Below are positions 48,553-60,188 of a DNA stretch of 64,000 bases, one piece after another. The DNA is from a virus. A program made the translations under genes and the position numbers. Location: positions 1 to 64,000 of the IMG/VR virus record IMGVR_UViG_3300021092_000011. One strand, 5' to 3'. Numbering within the stretch: the stretch's first letter is position 1; each line of letters opens with the position of its first letter. The notes beneath the pieces were generated by a model. The model was not told the origin of the DNA. It searched no databases and was given only the letters and a program-made list of their open reading frames with translations.

Positions 48553-51412
48553 TGAGCGAAAACGATGATATAAATATAGACGGACCAAATTTTTCATTAA
48601 GCCCATCTGATACTGACACAACTTTATCATTTGTTCAAAAATTTCATTCTCAAGTATATCCAAACAATCAACTTATTGTTAAAAATACTTCAGCTTCAAT
48701 TTCTGGATATGAAAATAGAAGCTTGGTATCCCATAGTGTGGAAAGTATAATGTCTCGGCAATGCTCTTTACAGGGATCCCGCACTGCCAATGTATGCCTA
48801 CAATAGACTAGTTTCCTCGTCTCTTGATAGCCATCTTGCTTTTGCTGCAGATCATGCAATGTCTTCTTCAACGGAAAAAGTAGAAGATTACCAAAAATTT
48901 ACATATTCAGATCCAACGTACGATGGATCTAAAGAATCTAAAAAATTTCTAACAGGTCAACAGGCATTTGAGGCAGCTATAGCGTCAACTACTCTTGGAA
49001 CGGGTTATGCGCCCGGCTTTTTTCAACAAAAGGCTTCGGCGTACGTTCAGCTAATGGCGAATGATACTGATAAATCCAACCCTTACAGAATGGATGGAAA
49101 ACCGTATGATGTTGACGACGATGCAATAAGTTTGGGCGCGCCAAATAATAATTTTCCCGCAACTCTTGTAAGCGACGCTTCCGAAGAGGAAAAGAAGATA
49201 TATGAAGATATAATGACACTAATAAAAAGCAATGGCAATTTAGACATCGCTGATGGTCCGACAATGTTTGCTATTAACGCAGAAAAAAGTTTTAGTTTTA
49301 AAGACATAAATCAAAGAGCTGACTTTGATTCAAACACAAAGTTAACAGATATTCAAAAATTTTTAGATCTGCCCGACGCAAATACGTCGTTTTTTTATCC
49401 GTCAATATCGCTCATGCTCATGCTCCTGGAAATTTGCAATGCAAATAGCGGAATAGCTATAACTGGAGAATTTGCTTTTTACAGGGGATCAAATCTTGGT
49501 TCTTCAGAATCTTATATGACAGCGTTAGAAAGATCAACTTCAACAATATCTGATCACGCTTTTGGAAGAGCCTTTGACATTCTTGGAATAGGTCTTACAA
49601 AAAATACAAAAAAACAATTTATCAATTTAAATCCAGAAAAATGGGCAGAATATTTTGAAATATTCATTACACAAATATCTAACTTACCAATTTTTCTTCA
49701 ACCTGATTCAATAACAATATCTAAAAAATGCTATGATACCTACATTAAATCGGGAGAAGATCCAGACGGTTTAAAAATTAAAGACATACTTATCTTAAAA
49801 TATCCTGGACTATCTAAATATATTACCTTTTCCACAGACTCGGAAGATGAGTCAATCCATGAAAATCATATTCATGTGAGCTTTGGTTATGAAAGAGCAG
49901 GCAATGCAAAGCCGTTAATTAAAAATAATTCAGAATCTAATCCTGAAAATCCATCATTGGGAACGCCCACTATACCAATAACTCCAGAGCTTAAAAATAC
50001 GTATCTAGGTGCTGGTAAAAAAGTGTACAATAGTGGAGAAACAATGCCGAAACAAGACATTGCTAATTTGTTGGTCGCTTTGGGACTTTATAATATAGAA
50101 GAAATAGCTACAATTATTGGAATAATGGAAAGGGAATCTCGTTTTCAGCCAAGGGCCAACAATCCGCAAGGCGCTATGGGCCTTATGCAAATAGTGCTGA
50201 GCAATGGTTCAGTTTGGACTGATACAAATCTTCCAATAATTCATGGAAATTCATCAAACTTAAAAGCAGATAGAACTATTAGTGGATATTTATTAAGAAA
50301 TAAAAGTTATTCGTCTATAGAAAGTTCAAAAAATAGCAAATGGGATGCAACTACAGTAGATGAAGTTTTTTGGTATCCAATAAATCAAATGGTAATAATG
50401 GCATTTCAAATGCAAGCTTATATTGGTCAAGGTAATCACGCAGATCAAGGAGCAAGAACTCCAAAACAGTCGTTAAAACTTTGGTCGAACTGGGGCGATG
50501 GAGCATGGGGCAGAAGAAATGATCAAATGCCGTATGGAGTTATTAGTGGAGTCAATATAGATACAGTAAGATCAACCTATGAAGCCTTGGGCGGATCATG
50601 GGATTCCTATAATAACTGGGCGTCACAAGCCTTGGTTGATGAAACAAAAACAGGTGGAGTCGCTAGACCTAAAAACATTACAGAACACAACCAAGTAAGA
50701 GACTCTGGAGCCTCTGCTCCATATAGAAATCAACCGGACATAACAGTTTGGTTAAATGCAAAGCCTAAACTTTACATAGATAATAAACCAAGAGAATTTT
50801 TTCCATTATCTAATGCAGACGCAAATGTTATCATTGGAAATAATCCGAATCCAAACACAAAAAATGCTGGATCAAAAAATTACAATCCTCCTTCTGTTCC
50901 TCTCGGTCTTAAAATTCAATACATAAGTGAATGGCTATGTGAAAATAGGGTGCAAGAATTTTTGTCAAGATATCGTCCAGATTTAGAAGGAAATATTAAC
51001 TGCGATAGATTTGCTAGAATATTAGCTCAGACAGCAGGTCTTTTTGGGGCAACTGCAAAACCCGAACTTGCCACATCCGCATGGCTACCGTCTGGTCAAG
51101 AGCCAAATATAACAGTCGCAACTCCAGATATTAAGCAGTATCCATCCGCAGCTCAGAGATATTTAGATGTGAAGGATCTTCCGGGATCATTTTTTCCACC
51201 GGGTACTAGTATCCGGAGATAATCCACCACCTGGGTATGCAGTTTTTTGGACAGGCGGCGATAATAATTTTGGCCATGATGGAATATCAATAGGTGATGG
51301 AAAATATGTGGATCAACATTTTGAAACTAGCCCAAGAAATATAAGCGACACAAGTTTTCCAGGCAGCAAGTATACATACGCTGGTTCAAGTTCAAAATTT
51401 CAATCTGATTAA
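48552..51412 (+). CDS. Multi-domain cell-wall lysin of the tail, read through two CGG +1 shifts
   Basis: ATG overlaps the hub stop by one base; shifts at 48756 and 51214 give about 952 residues. Three wall-active modules are visible. (1) Residues about 330-440: SDHAFGRAFDI and ENHIHVSFG, the zinc motifs of M15/VanY-type peptidases. (2) Residues about 520-550: GIMERESRFQPRANNPQGAMGLMQIV, the Glu and GLMQ motifs of lytic transglycosylases. (3) Residues about 810-910: a Cys in NINCDRFARILAQ and a His in FGHDGISIGDGKY, as in NlpC/P60 or CHAP domains; the second shift lies between them. It should locally open peptidoglycan during DNA entry. Confidence 0.8.
48756..48759 (+). other. CGG +1 recoding site 14 (CGGC)
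   Basis: TCT-CGG; +1 frame reads GNALYRDPALPMYAYNRLV and joins the main lysin frame. Confidence 0.85.
51214..51217 (+). other. CGG +1 recoding site 15 (CGGA)
   Basis: ATC-CGG; zero frame AGA TAA. The +1 frame adds about 65 residues, GDNPPPGYAVFWTGG and the GHDG histidine. Confidence 0.9.
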
Positions 51413-51426
51413 TAAGGAGTTAATAT

Positions 51427-51790
51427 ATGAAACAATATCCTAAATTTAATAAAAAAATTAATGAGATGATATCCAATTCGGATATGCAAAAGCAAAAGAC
51501 GAGGAATGGAGTTATAGCTCATTACGATAAACATACAAACACAGCAAAAGTAATGTTAGAAGATAGATTTTCAAACCAGATTACAGACATACTAACAAAC
51601 GTCCAGTGCCCTTCAGTTCAACGGAATTCAATCTGTTTCCCCAGAAATGGGATCGCGATGCATAGTGGCATTTAGGGATACCAACGAAACAATTCCATTC
51701 ATACTATCCTACTATAATTCTCCAAATGATAATACTCCATTGATGTATAATAATATTTCATATTCTGGAATACCAAGGTACATGGTATAA
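51427..51790 (+). CDS. Spike/gpV-like baseplate protein, read through one CGG +1 shift
   Basis: AAGGAG precedes the ATG. About 120 residues after a +1 at CGG 51622. The shifted product reads HYDKHTNTAKVMLEDRF ... VQCPSVQ(G)IQSVSPEMGSRCIVAFRDTNETIPFILSYYN, the OB-fold pattern of baseplate spike proteins (P...G, P..G..V.V.F.D....P.IL). The unshifted product ends in the middle of that pattern. Lies between the lysin and gp25-like genes, where a spike protein is expected. Confidence 0.7.
51622..51625 (+). other. CGG +1 recoding site 16 (CGGA)
   Basis: CAA-CGG; the +1 frame restores the second half of the OB-fold-like protein. Confidence 0.85.
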
Positions 51791-51792
51791 AA

Positions 51793-52494
51793 ATGGCAAT
51801 AGGTCTTAGCGGTAAGCAAGAAAATTTATTTTTTAGAAAGCCAGTTTCGGGCGAATCAAAAGGCGCCTCAATATTTAATGTTCAATCTGAATTCATTTTC
51901 AACAAAAGAAACGAGTTTTCAAGAAGAGAGGTTGGACTAAACCACCCTGATGTTGAGTCCTTTATTAAGTTAAATGATGCAGGAGAAATAGAGATAATGG
52001 CTGCTCCTGGAGTCGGAATAATAATTAATGGCTCAAATAGATCGGTTAGCATTTTTGCGGATACATTAAAAATATACACAACAGAAGATGATGGAATTAG
52101 ATGGAACAAATACGCCTTTAATTACGCTGCAACGGATTTTACAGAACCATTTTTGGTCACATTAAAAGATTTTCAACAAAGCCCTGCATATTATGGGTAT
52201 GAGGAAAAAATAGGAAAAATCCAATCGATAAAAAACGCAACACGAAACAGCGGCGTTACTATACAAGCAAACTATGAATACGATGCACCGACGGTTAGTA
52301 AGTCAATTACTTTAAATGTAAATGAATACTATGATGAAAACCTGTCAGATGACAACCTTGCATTATTAAAGAAATTAGAACAGCAAGAATCGCCTAAGGT
52401 TATAGAATATATAAAAGAATTACTATATAATGGATACACCTTTAATCAAGCAAGAATAAAAGCTAAGAGAGATATGGGTCCAGACAATGCCTGA
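51793..52494 (+). CDS. Hypothetical baseplate protein
   Basis: 233 residues, starting 2 bases after the spike-like gene. Centre is beta-rich (GEIEIMAAPGVGIIINGSNRSVSIFADTLKIYTTEDDG), consistent with a continuation of the spike's beta-helix or a spike partner. The C-terminal 60 residues are helical with Lys/Glu. Overlaps the gp25-like gene by 8 bases. No named family recognised. Confidence 0.6.
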   Translation: MAIGLSGKQENLFFRKPVSGESKGASIFNVQSEFIFNKRNEFSRREVGLNHPDVESFIKLNDAGEIEIMAAPGVGIIINGSNRSVSIFADTLKIYTTEDDGIRWNKYAFNYAATDFTEPFLVTLKDFQQSPAYYGYEEKIGKIQSIKNATRNSGVTIQANYEYDAPTVSKSITLNVNEYYDENLSDDNLALLKKLEQQESPKVIEYIKELLYNGYTFNQARIKAKRDMGPDNA

Positions 52495-52862
52495 CATACG
52501 AATGACTTTTGATGGGGATATAAGTATAAGTTCAAATAAAGATATAGAATTGATTTCTTCTTCCGCAGAAAATGACATTCAAAATGTTTATATTAGATTG
52601 ATGACAGAACCGGGAGATTTTAAAATTTACCCTCAACTTGGAGTTTCTTTGTCCGAACTTTATCGGAATGCCACAGGATCCTGTGACGGCAGAGCAGGGT
52701 AAAAGATTAATAAAAGCTGGTTTAAACAGAGAGAGAATATTTGAAGGCAGACAAATGACAATTAGCGCTGTTCCGACTGCACCCGACTGTATTAGGTTTG
52801 ATGTTAAAATGGTTACCAATTATGGTGAACCAGTTGTTCTTTCTATAAGTCAAAACATTTAA
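52487..52862 (+). CDS. gp25-like baseplate wedge protein, read through one CGG +1 shift
   Basis: About 124 residues after +1 at CGG 52664. The sequence NDIQNVYIRLMTEPGDFKIYPQLGVSLSELY(G)MPQDPVTAEQGKRLIKAGL then SAVPTAPDCIRFDVKMVT.YGEPVVL follows the T4 gp25/GpW lysozyme-like baseplate family, in which a helical N-half is followed by a beta C-half. The unshifted frame ends 12 codons after the CGG and would lack the second half. Followed 8 bases later by the J-like gene, the usual order. Confidence 0.8.
52664..52667 (+). other. CGG +1 recoding site 17 (CGGA)
   Basis: TAT-CGG in the middle of the gp25-like domain; the family's conserved layout requires the shift. Confidence 0.9.
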
Positions 52863-52870
52863 GGATATAT

Positions 52871-54031
52871 ATGACTATTCTATATACAAAAACTAAAGTA
52901 GAAATACTAGATCAAATTATGAATTCACTAGAGAAAAACGCTGGCATTACTGCTACTTCTCCCGGATCAATAGCTAGGGCTTTTGCTGAAGCCATTTCTG
53001 ATCAAATAGGAGATTTGTACACAATGCTAAGGTACAATATTGATCAAACAATGATTAGCACAGCGTCTGGAAGAAATCTCGATTTAATTGGCGAATTATA
53101 TTCAGTTCCAAGAAAACTTATTTCAGACGAAATAGCTAGCGATAGGAATATAGCAAACGTTGTATTTTCCATTTCTAAATCTTATAGCAAAGATATATTA
53201 ATACCAAAAGATACTTTAGTATTTAATAATATTAATTCTTCTTCTACAATTCAATTTAAATACAAACTAGTCGGAGACGTAACAATACCAACTGGTTCTA
53301 CTAGGGTTTACGGACAAGTCGTAGCAGCTTTTTCGGATGCAACCTACACAGCATCCATAGGAAGTCTTAGTAAACATAATTTCATTTCGCCTCCTGGAGT
53401 AATTGTTTCGGTAACTAACGTGAAAGAAGTGGTTAGTCAAATTAACTATGAGAGTGACGACGCATACAGGAGAAGAATAATAAGATCAGTTAAAGTTAAC
53501 ACAAATGGAACAGCAGAGTCACTTAGACTATCGGCCCTTTCTGTAAGGGGCGTGAAAGATGTTAGAATAAGGGAAGGTTCTTTTGGTATGGGTTCTTGTG
53601 ATATTATAGTTGTTCCAGAAAGCGGTTCTTTTCCAAATGGCCTGGAAAGAGAAATAGCACAATCTATACAATCAATAAGACCCGTTGGCATAAGAATGAC
53701 TGTTAGAGTGGCTCAAAGGATTCCCGTTTCAATATCGGCAAATATCTTATTAACTTCTGGCACAGAAAACGCTGCCACCGGAATAGCTAATCAGGCAGCC
53801 TACTTTGCTAAAAAATATTTAAATTCATTTACAATAGGTGATGTTTTAGATATTACTCTATTAAAAAATTCTATAATGTCTGCCTCTGATTTAATTAGTG
53901 AAGTTATTATAAATTCAATTTCCGTAAACGGAACTGAAGTTCCAAAAGAAAACTTTCAACTTCCAAGTGAAAGATCATACATGGTAGCCGGACTAGTTGA
54001 GCTTTATCCTGCTATAATAGGTTACAGTTAA
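52871..54031 (+). CDS. Baseplate J-like protein
   Basis: 386 residues, AAGGA before the ATG. ITATSPGSIARAFAEAISDQIGDLYTMLRYNIDQTMISTASGRNLDLIGELYSVPR is the hallmark N-terminus of baseplate J/gp47 (T4 gp6-like) proteins, followed by ESDDAYRRRIIRS, TAESLRLSALSVRGVKDVRI and a C-terminal domain with RPVGIRMTVRVAQRIPVSI. It joins the wedge to the hub. No CGG. Full length for the family. Confidence 0.9.
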   Translation: MTILYTKTKVEILDQIMNSLEKNAGITATSPGSIARAFAEAISDQIGDLYTMLRYNIDQTMISTASGRNLDLIGELYSVPRKLISDEIASDRNIANVVFSISKSYSKDILIPKDTLVFNNINSSSTIQFKYKLVGDVTIPTGSTRVYGQVVAAFSDATYTASIGSLSKHNFISPPGVIVSVTNVKEVVSQINYESDDAYRRRIIRSVKVNTNGTAESLRLSALSVRGVKDVRIREGSFGMGSCDIIVVPESGSFPNGLEREIAQSIQSIRPVGIRMTVRVAQRIPVSISANILLTSGTENAATGIANQAAYFAKKYLNSFTIGDVLDITLLKNSIMSASDLISEVIINSISVNGTEVPKENFQLPSERSYMVAGLVELYPAIIGYS

Positions 54032-54051
54032 TAGTAGGCAGGTAAAACACA

Positions 54052-55314
54052 ATGCAAGATGAAACTTATTATGTAGTCAAAACTACGTCTGTTGTAAAGG
54101 CAAAAAATAAATCTAACGCCAGAACAGCAATTAATGGAGATCAAGAGGCTGGACAGGTATTACTTCAAAAGATTGAAGTAGATGAAAAGCAACAATCTGA
54201 AATAGCAAAAATTGTTTCTACATTAGATAATAACATAGGCAGTTTAGAACAGGAAGCCGATCAAAACACCGAAAGTGAACTTTCGGAATATTCTTCTTTT
54301 TTAACTGTGAATGAAGAAGTGGTAGATTTTCTTAGATCTGAAAATAAGAGATTAGCAAAACTAGCTGAAAAAAATAAACATGTTAAACAAGAAACTGTGA
54401 CTTCAGTTTATCAAGCAGCTTTTGACGCATTTTCATCTTTCGAAATGCCCAAAGTAAAAGTAAAAGATTTAAAAAATAATAAACATCATACACCAGAGGT
54501 GGCAATAGCAGTTTTGTCAGATTGGCAAATGGGCAAAGTAACACCGACGTATAATACAGAAGTCCTTGAAAAAAGAATAGAACTATATACAGAAAAACTT
54601 ATTGAAATTACAACGATACAAAGACTACATCACAATGTAGACGAGCTGCATGTTTGGCTTTTGGGGGACATAGTTGAAGGTGAGGAGATATTTGCTGGCC
54701 AAAGCCATTTAATTGACTCTGGTTTATACAGGCAGGTTGGGGTTAACGGTCCTAGAATACTTTCCCGATTTTTGATTACAGCTCTTGAGAACTTTAAGAA
54801 AGTACATGTTACTGGCGTTATTGGTAACCACGGCGCTGTGGGCGGTAAAATGCGCAAGTCCCATGATCCAGAAACAAATATGGATAGATTACTATATAAA
54901 ATATTAGAACTAATGTTTGCCAAAGAGGAAAGAATTACATTTAATATTCCCGATGGAAAAGGTGAAAGAAATTGGTACGCAGTAGACAGAATTGGCGACT
55001 ACGGCTGCCTTTTAATACACGGAGACCAGATGCCATCACCAAGTCAATTCTATGGATACTATAAGAAGGTAATGGGATGGAAGGATGAGGCAATACCAGA
55101 AAACTTCGACGACGTATATATGGGGCATTATCATCAAAAGTTCAAAATGACAATAGGAAGTAGTACTGTAAGAATTTCTGGATCACCAGAAAGTCATAAC
55201 ACCTATGCGCAAGAATATTTTAACTCAATGAGCAGACCGTGTCAAGATCTTTTATATGTTCATCCAAACAATGGAGTTACAGCAGAATATACAATATGGT
55301 TAGATTCAGCGTGA
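54052..55314 (+). CDS. Calcineurin-like metallophosphoesterase
   Basis: 420 residues. N-terminal 130 residues are helical. From about residue 150: VAIAVLSDWQMG (D-x-Q in place of the usual D-x-H), VWLLGDIVEGEE (GD), VTGVIGNHGAVGG (GNH), LLIHGDQ and YMGHYHQKF (GHxH), the ordered metal-binding motifs of the family. It cleaves phosphate esters, possibly of nucleic acid. It lies inside the baseplate operon, between J and the giant tail proteins, which is an odd place for a free enzyme, so it may be virion-associated. Confidence 0.85.
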   Translation: MQDETYYVVKTTSVVKAKNKSNARTAINGDQEAGQVLLQKIEVDEKQQSEIAKIVSTLDNNIGSLEQEADQNTESELSEYSSFLTVNEEVVDFLRSENKRLAKLAEKNKHVKQETVTSVYQAAFDAFSSFEMPKVKVKDLKNNKHHTPEVAIAVLSDWQMGKVTPTYNTEVLEKRIELYTEKLIEITTIQRLHHNVDELHVWLLGDIVEGEEIFAGQSHLIDSGLYRQVGVNGPRILSRFLITALENFKKVHVTGVIGNHGAVGGKMRKSHDPETNMDRLLYKILELMFAKEERITFNIPDGKGERNWYAVDRIGDYGCLLIHGDQMPSPSQFYGYYKKVMGWKDEAIPENFDDVYMGHYHQKFKMTIGSSTVRISGSPESHNTYAQEYFNSMSRPCQDLLYVHPNNGVTAEYTIWLDSA

Positions 55315-55327
55315 GGTAATTCTTTTA

Positions 55328-58300
55328 ATGAAAAAATATATCCTTACTCTTACAAACATACATTTTTCAAAAAATGGAAAAGTTTGGACATCTGAGGCTA
55401 TTGATTTATACGATAATTCTAGTTACACAAATTTTTCTCCAGTAAAATCTAAATTTGGTCTTAATCTCATTGGCAATCGGAACTTATACAGGAAACTATT
55501 TAAATTCTTCTTCTCCAACCTTAGATCAATCAATTTACGTAACCGACACAGGCGAAGTAGTTACAGATTTAGATTACAGTCCAATTTATATATTTGAAAA
55601 TTCCTCCACAGCAACGGGTGGATATCAGATTTTTAATTTTGAAGTTGGTCCAGATGGTTATTGGATAATTTCTCCTGTCAACGCTAATGAAGCGCAAAAT
55701 CTAATTAGATTTGTTGATACAACATCGAGAATAGATTTAGTATCTTACAAATCATCCTTCTTTAATTCTCCTACATCGGAAGAAATAGAGTATACACTTC
55801 AGGTATTTGAATCAGACGACTATCTTAATTCTGCCACTCCTTTCTGGATGCCAAATCAAATTTCTGGATTAACTGAATATTTATTTATTCAAAGGGCAAA
55901 AAGATTTGTTAAGTTTGAAATAGAATTTTTTAGTGAACTTTCAGATTCGTACTTCAACGGATCTGCTACGCCAAGTATAGAGTTTTTATTGCTTGTAGAA
56001 GTTCAGATATCTGATACAACTCCTCCAAATATTACTGATTCTACTAAAGATATACTTTCAAAATTTCCTTCTTGGACAAAAATGTATGAAGACTCCACAG
56101 AAGACGCAACACCGTCACTTGCGATTCCAGAAAGTTTTGGAGGAAAATTTATAAATTCTCTAGTTGGAAATGATCTTGATAAAATTGAATCTTTAATAGA
56201 CTATCATAATTATTCAAAATCAATTACTGGAGCAAGTACAGATCAAATAACCTGGATATATGCAGCAAACAATTGTCCAGAATTAGTAACTAGAGTTACG
56301 GGAGATGGAGTTGAATTGTCTCCCATTAGTAGTTATTCAGAATTTATATCTTACGGATCTCTTGATTATGTATATTATTATTCGCCAGCTGATAGGGTTG
56401 TTTTAACCATCAGACCATTTAAATCACTTAAGATAAACGATAGAGTTCTATCGCAAGAAGAAGTTCTTATTTTTAATACATTTGATGAATTTGGGGCAAG
56501 AGTTGGTTTATCAAGGTTGAAATTAGAAAGTAATGAAAATTATAAAAAGAGAATACTAGACGTTTATATAAACAAGCCAAGTTCAGATTCCGAATCATTT
56601 AAGAAAACATTGAGAAGAGAATTAGATCTATGGAGGGCATTGGGTTCTACTCCGAATTCACAGTTCGCAGGCGCAACACCAAACCTATATGAATTTCAAG
56701 ATCTAGAAAAATTTACAAAATATTTTCAAGAAAATGGAAATCCAACAGAAGAATTTATTTTGTTTATCAATAGAATAAATAGAGAATATCCAACTAATTG
56801 GGGCTTTGTTGATTGGTCTAACCTGATATGGGATTACGCTGGAAGATTATCCGAAGGCGTTTCAAATGTTCCATTTGTTTATGACACCCCTTTTAAAGAA
56901 GCAACACCGAAATATTATCAGCCAGGCGTTGGCGACTTGTCCGATCTTGTGATTTCTGTAGATTCATACGATAAAAATATAGATGATGAAATTATATTAA
57001 ATGATTCTAACAATGAAAAAATATTTCAAAAACAAGCAAAGATAAGATTATCTGGAATTAAAAAAGAAAGTACAAAAACAGCATACACTCCAATTAACGT
57101 CGATTTATCGTATTTTTTGGAATACAAATATCCACAAGCAAAGCACGCTGCTACTGTGAATTACTTTGTGGAAATATATTCTCAAGGAACCCCATATTAC
57201 GCAAACATAACCGACTATCATAGAAACATTGCCGCTCAGTTAAGTCAAATCTCTAGCTCAACACCAAGTAGGTCAGAAGCAAATATAAGACAAATAATAA
57301 AACAAAGCGACGAAAGAACAGATCCTTCTATAACATTTAGAAATAAATTAAATAATCAACTGTACCTTGATTACTCTGCAACTCCGTATTTAAATACCAT
57401 AAGCGTAGGCAAGATGTCAAACGCAAGGGTGGGATATGGACACTTTGCCTACTCCACAACTACGCCAAGGTACGTTATCAACAATCACTCTTCTGAAAAT
57501 TTGAGCAGATTGGGAATAAAAGCACAAAACAATTCATACACTAATCCATCATATATATTTTCAAAGAACTACGCAAACAGTACAACAGTAAACCCAAGTG
57601 CTCCATATTTTGAACTGGCTACACCAAATAGCGGTACAATGCAAGTGCTCTACGGTTCTGATATGTACAGTTTTGATTATTTAAATGCAAATACGAATCC
57701 TTCGCAGAAAACAATTAGACTAGCAACCAACGCCTCTTCGCCAGATTATATAACAATAAATCAAAGCACTCCTCAATTTGTTCAAAGTTTTACAGAACTA
57801 TTAACAAATCAAATATTTGAAAGTATTGATATAAGTTCTCGTTTGGCAACACCAACTTTTCTTCATGTTCACAATGCTAAACCAGATTTTGCTAAAATAA
57901 GAAACGATGCAACACCACCATTTAATTTGGAGCTATCAAGATACGGAGGGTATACAGTAAATCCTCAATTTCTATCCTCTTCTTATGTTCCAACTATTTT
58001 ATTAAGAACGAATACTTCCACTGATGAAGTTTTTTCAACTCCAAAATACGATCTTTCTTCTACTCCGAATAATATTATTTTTTATTGGGATCCAAACTAT
58101 TCAACAATTAATAATCAATATACAATATTTCAAAATAATCAAAAAACCGCTTTTAAGAATTATCCAACTGTAGTAAATACATGGGGGTATTTTGAATACG
58201 AATCATCAACCCCTATAGTATTTAATATTTCACAAAGAGGAATTATTTCTTCAGAAGATGACTTAAATGAATCAATAAAATTAGATGATATTGTTTTAAA

Positions 58301-60183
58301 TAGAGACATTCATAGATATGAATTTTCTCAAATGAATTTAAGTACGCCTTCTCAATACGTTGTTCATTCGATAGAGGCAATAAAAGTCGATAAAGACGAT
58401 GATTCCTTTGAGGTATACACAGATAAGAGTACGGTTAAACCACTTTATTCCATTTCTCAAGAGCAGGGAATAGATGTTCAAAGTGTAAATTATAAGTCTT
58501 CAAATTATTACTCTGAAGCGGTACAGGGAGCGCATGATGATGTATACATAGAGGGAGTGACAATTAGATCTAGATTAGCTTCAGGTGTTAATTCCAAAAT
58601 AGAATCTGAAATTCACTCTGGATGGTACTTTATTAATAATGAAAATTATTATTTATTCACAAATCCACTAAAAGAAACAAAAGTAATTAACTTAGACAGC
58701 GCAACACCAGAAATTATACTTTCAAAAGTTCCAAGACAGGGCGCGCCTGTAATTGTTCAATCGGCAGCGTCCCCAAATATGAACTTTAAACAAATATCAT
58801 TTCCTGATGAATTTAATAATACACAACTTTCTTTTACAAATGTAGAATACATAGTTGCACAAAACGAAAATAAAATGTTTGTTGGTTATCAAAATATATA
58901 CAATATAAAAGTGGAAGACTTAGTTGCAAACGAAACTATATTAAGCAACGGTGAAAGTACAACAAATCAAATATCATTTACTGAATCGTTAGTTATTGGA
59001 AGAGAATACAAAGTTTCTTATAAAGTAAGAAATTCTTATTATATAGACAACGAATATTACAACACCGCTACCGGTTTATATTCAAAAATAATTTTCAATA
59101 GCGCTCCAACAGGCGCATCAAGCGTTTTTTATGTCACATATGAAACAGGTATATTCGATTCGGCAACTCCAACTGGATTGGTTCACTCTCCACTTCATAG
59201 TCTTTACAACGAGGGGCACATATATATTGACGAGAATATTTATCCATATAAAGACTTTGCAGTAAACGTATATCCGGGAACAATTTTGGATAACCCACAA
59301 CAGGATTATATGACAATCACTGTTCAAAGTTTTGATTCTATTCGGAAATCCTAAGCCATATCAAAAATACCTGTTAGAATCAAGTTTGTTATCAATTGAT
59401 AACCCCGTAGTAGAAACAGATATAGACGGTTTTGCTCATACAAGAGCTAGATACAGTGGCGCCACTCCGGCTACTGTAAATTCCGCAAAACTGTTTGTCA
59501 CTGGAGCAACAGGCTCATACAGCCAGGCAAATAGTTTAAACAGTAAAGCAACCATTGATTATGAAATAATAAAAACAGAATCATTTGATGATAGTGTTTT
59601 TGTTCAACCAACTAAGGGTTTCAACACCGCAAATGGAACCGACGTTTTATATATTGATGGAAAGGTTTCCTCAAAGAATAAGAGCGTTGAAAATATATAT
59701 GTTTATTATAGAGTAGCTAGAACCGTACTTGAAGCTTTTGCAATACCAACGTATAATTCAGTACTAACAGACGAAAATGGATTTTTTAGAATAGGACCAA
59801 TAACTGTTCAAAGTATACAAAATCCAGGATATTGGTTTATGGTTATAGAAACAAGCTACAGTCCATCTATTTCAAGCAATCCTATTACTATATCTGGAGA
59901 CATAACTCATTGGTATGAAGACTCTATTGATGTTATTCTTAACGCAGCTAGGAGAGTTATTTTAAATCAAGAACGATATGAGGCAGATGATTTCATTGAG
60001 TTTAGATCAACGCCTTCTTTTAAAGTTAATTATATAACAGGTAATCCAGAAAAAATGTCCGCAACACCAAATGTCACTCTTCCAAAATGGTTTAAAATAC
60101 CAAGATATACCCAGTATCAAATGGGACTACTTGGTAATGAATATTATTATTTTGATAACAATAAACAAATATATCCAAGTTAG
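55328..60183 (+). CDS. 1,617-residue peripheral tail protein, read through two CGG +1 shifts
   Basis: Shifts at 55478 and 59343 join three frames from the ATG at 55328 to 60183. The zero frame would end at 55597. The product begins KKYILTLTNIHFSKNGKVW and is beta-rich and Ser/Thr/Tyr/Asn-rich throughout, as in fibres and wedge-tip proteins. About twenty-one [A/S]TP tripeptides are scattered through it, in positions that look like surface turns. Residues about 215-430 contain a helical part (KDILSKFPSWTKMYEDSTEDATPSLAIPESFGGKFINSLVGNDLDKIESLIDYH) resembling gpI-like or tail-protein adaptor regions. Receptor binding or fibre attachment is likely. Confidence 0.7.
55478..55481 (+). other. CGG +1 recoding site 18 (CGGA)
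   Basis: AAT-CGG, 51st codon. The +1 frame reads GTYTGNYLNSSSPTLDQ and is open for about 1,290 codons. Confidence 0.85.
59343..59346 (+). other. CGG +1 recoding site 19 (CGGA)
   Basis: ATT-CGG; zero frame AAA TCC TAA. The +1 frame reads GNPKPYQKYLLESSLLSI and stays open to 60183. Confidence 0.85.
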
Positions 60184-60188
60184 GCTTT

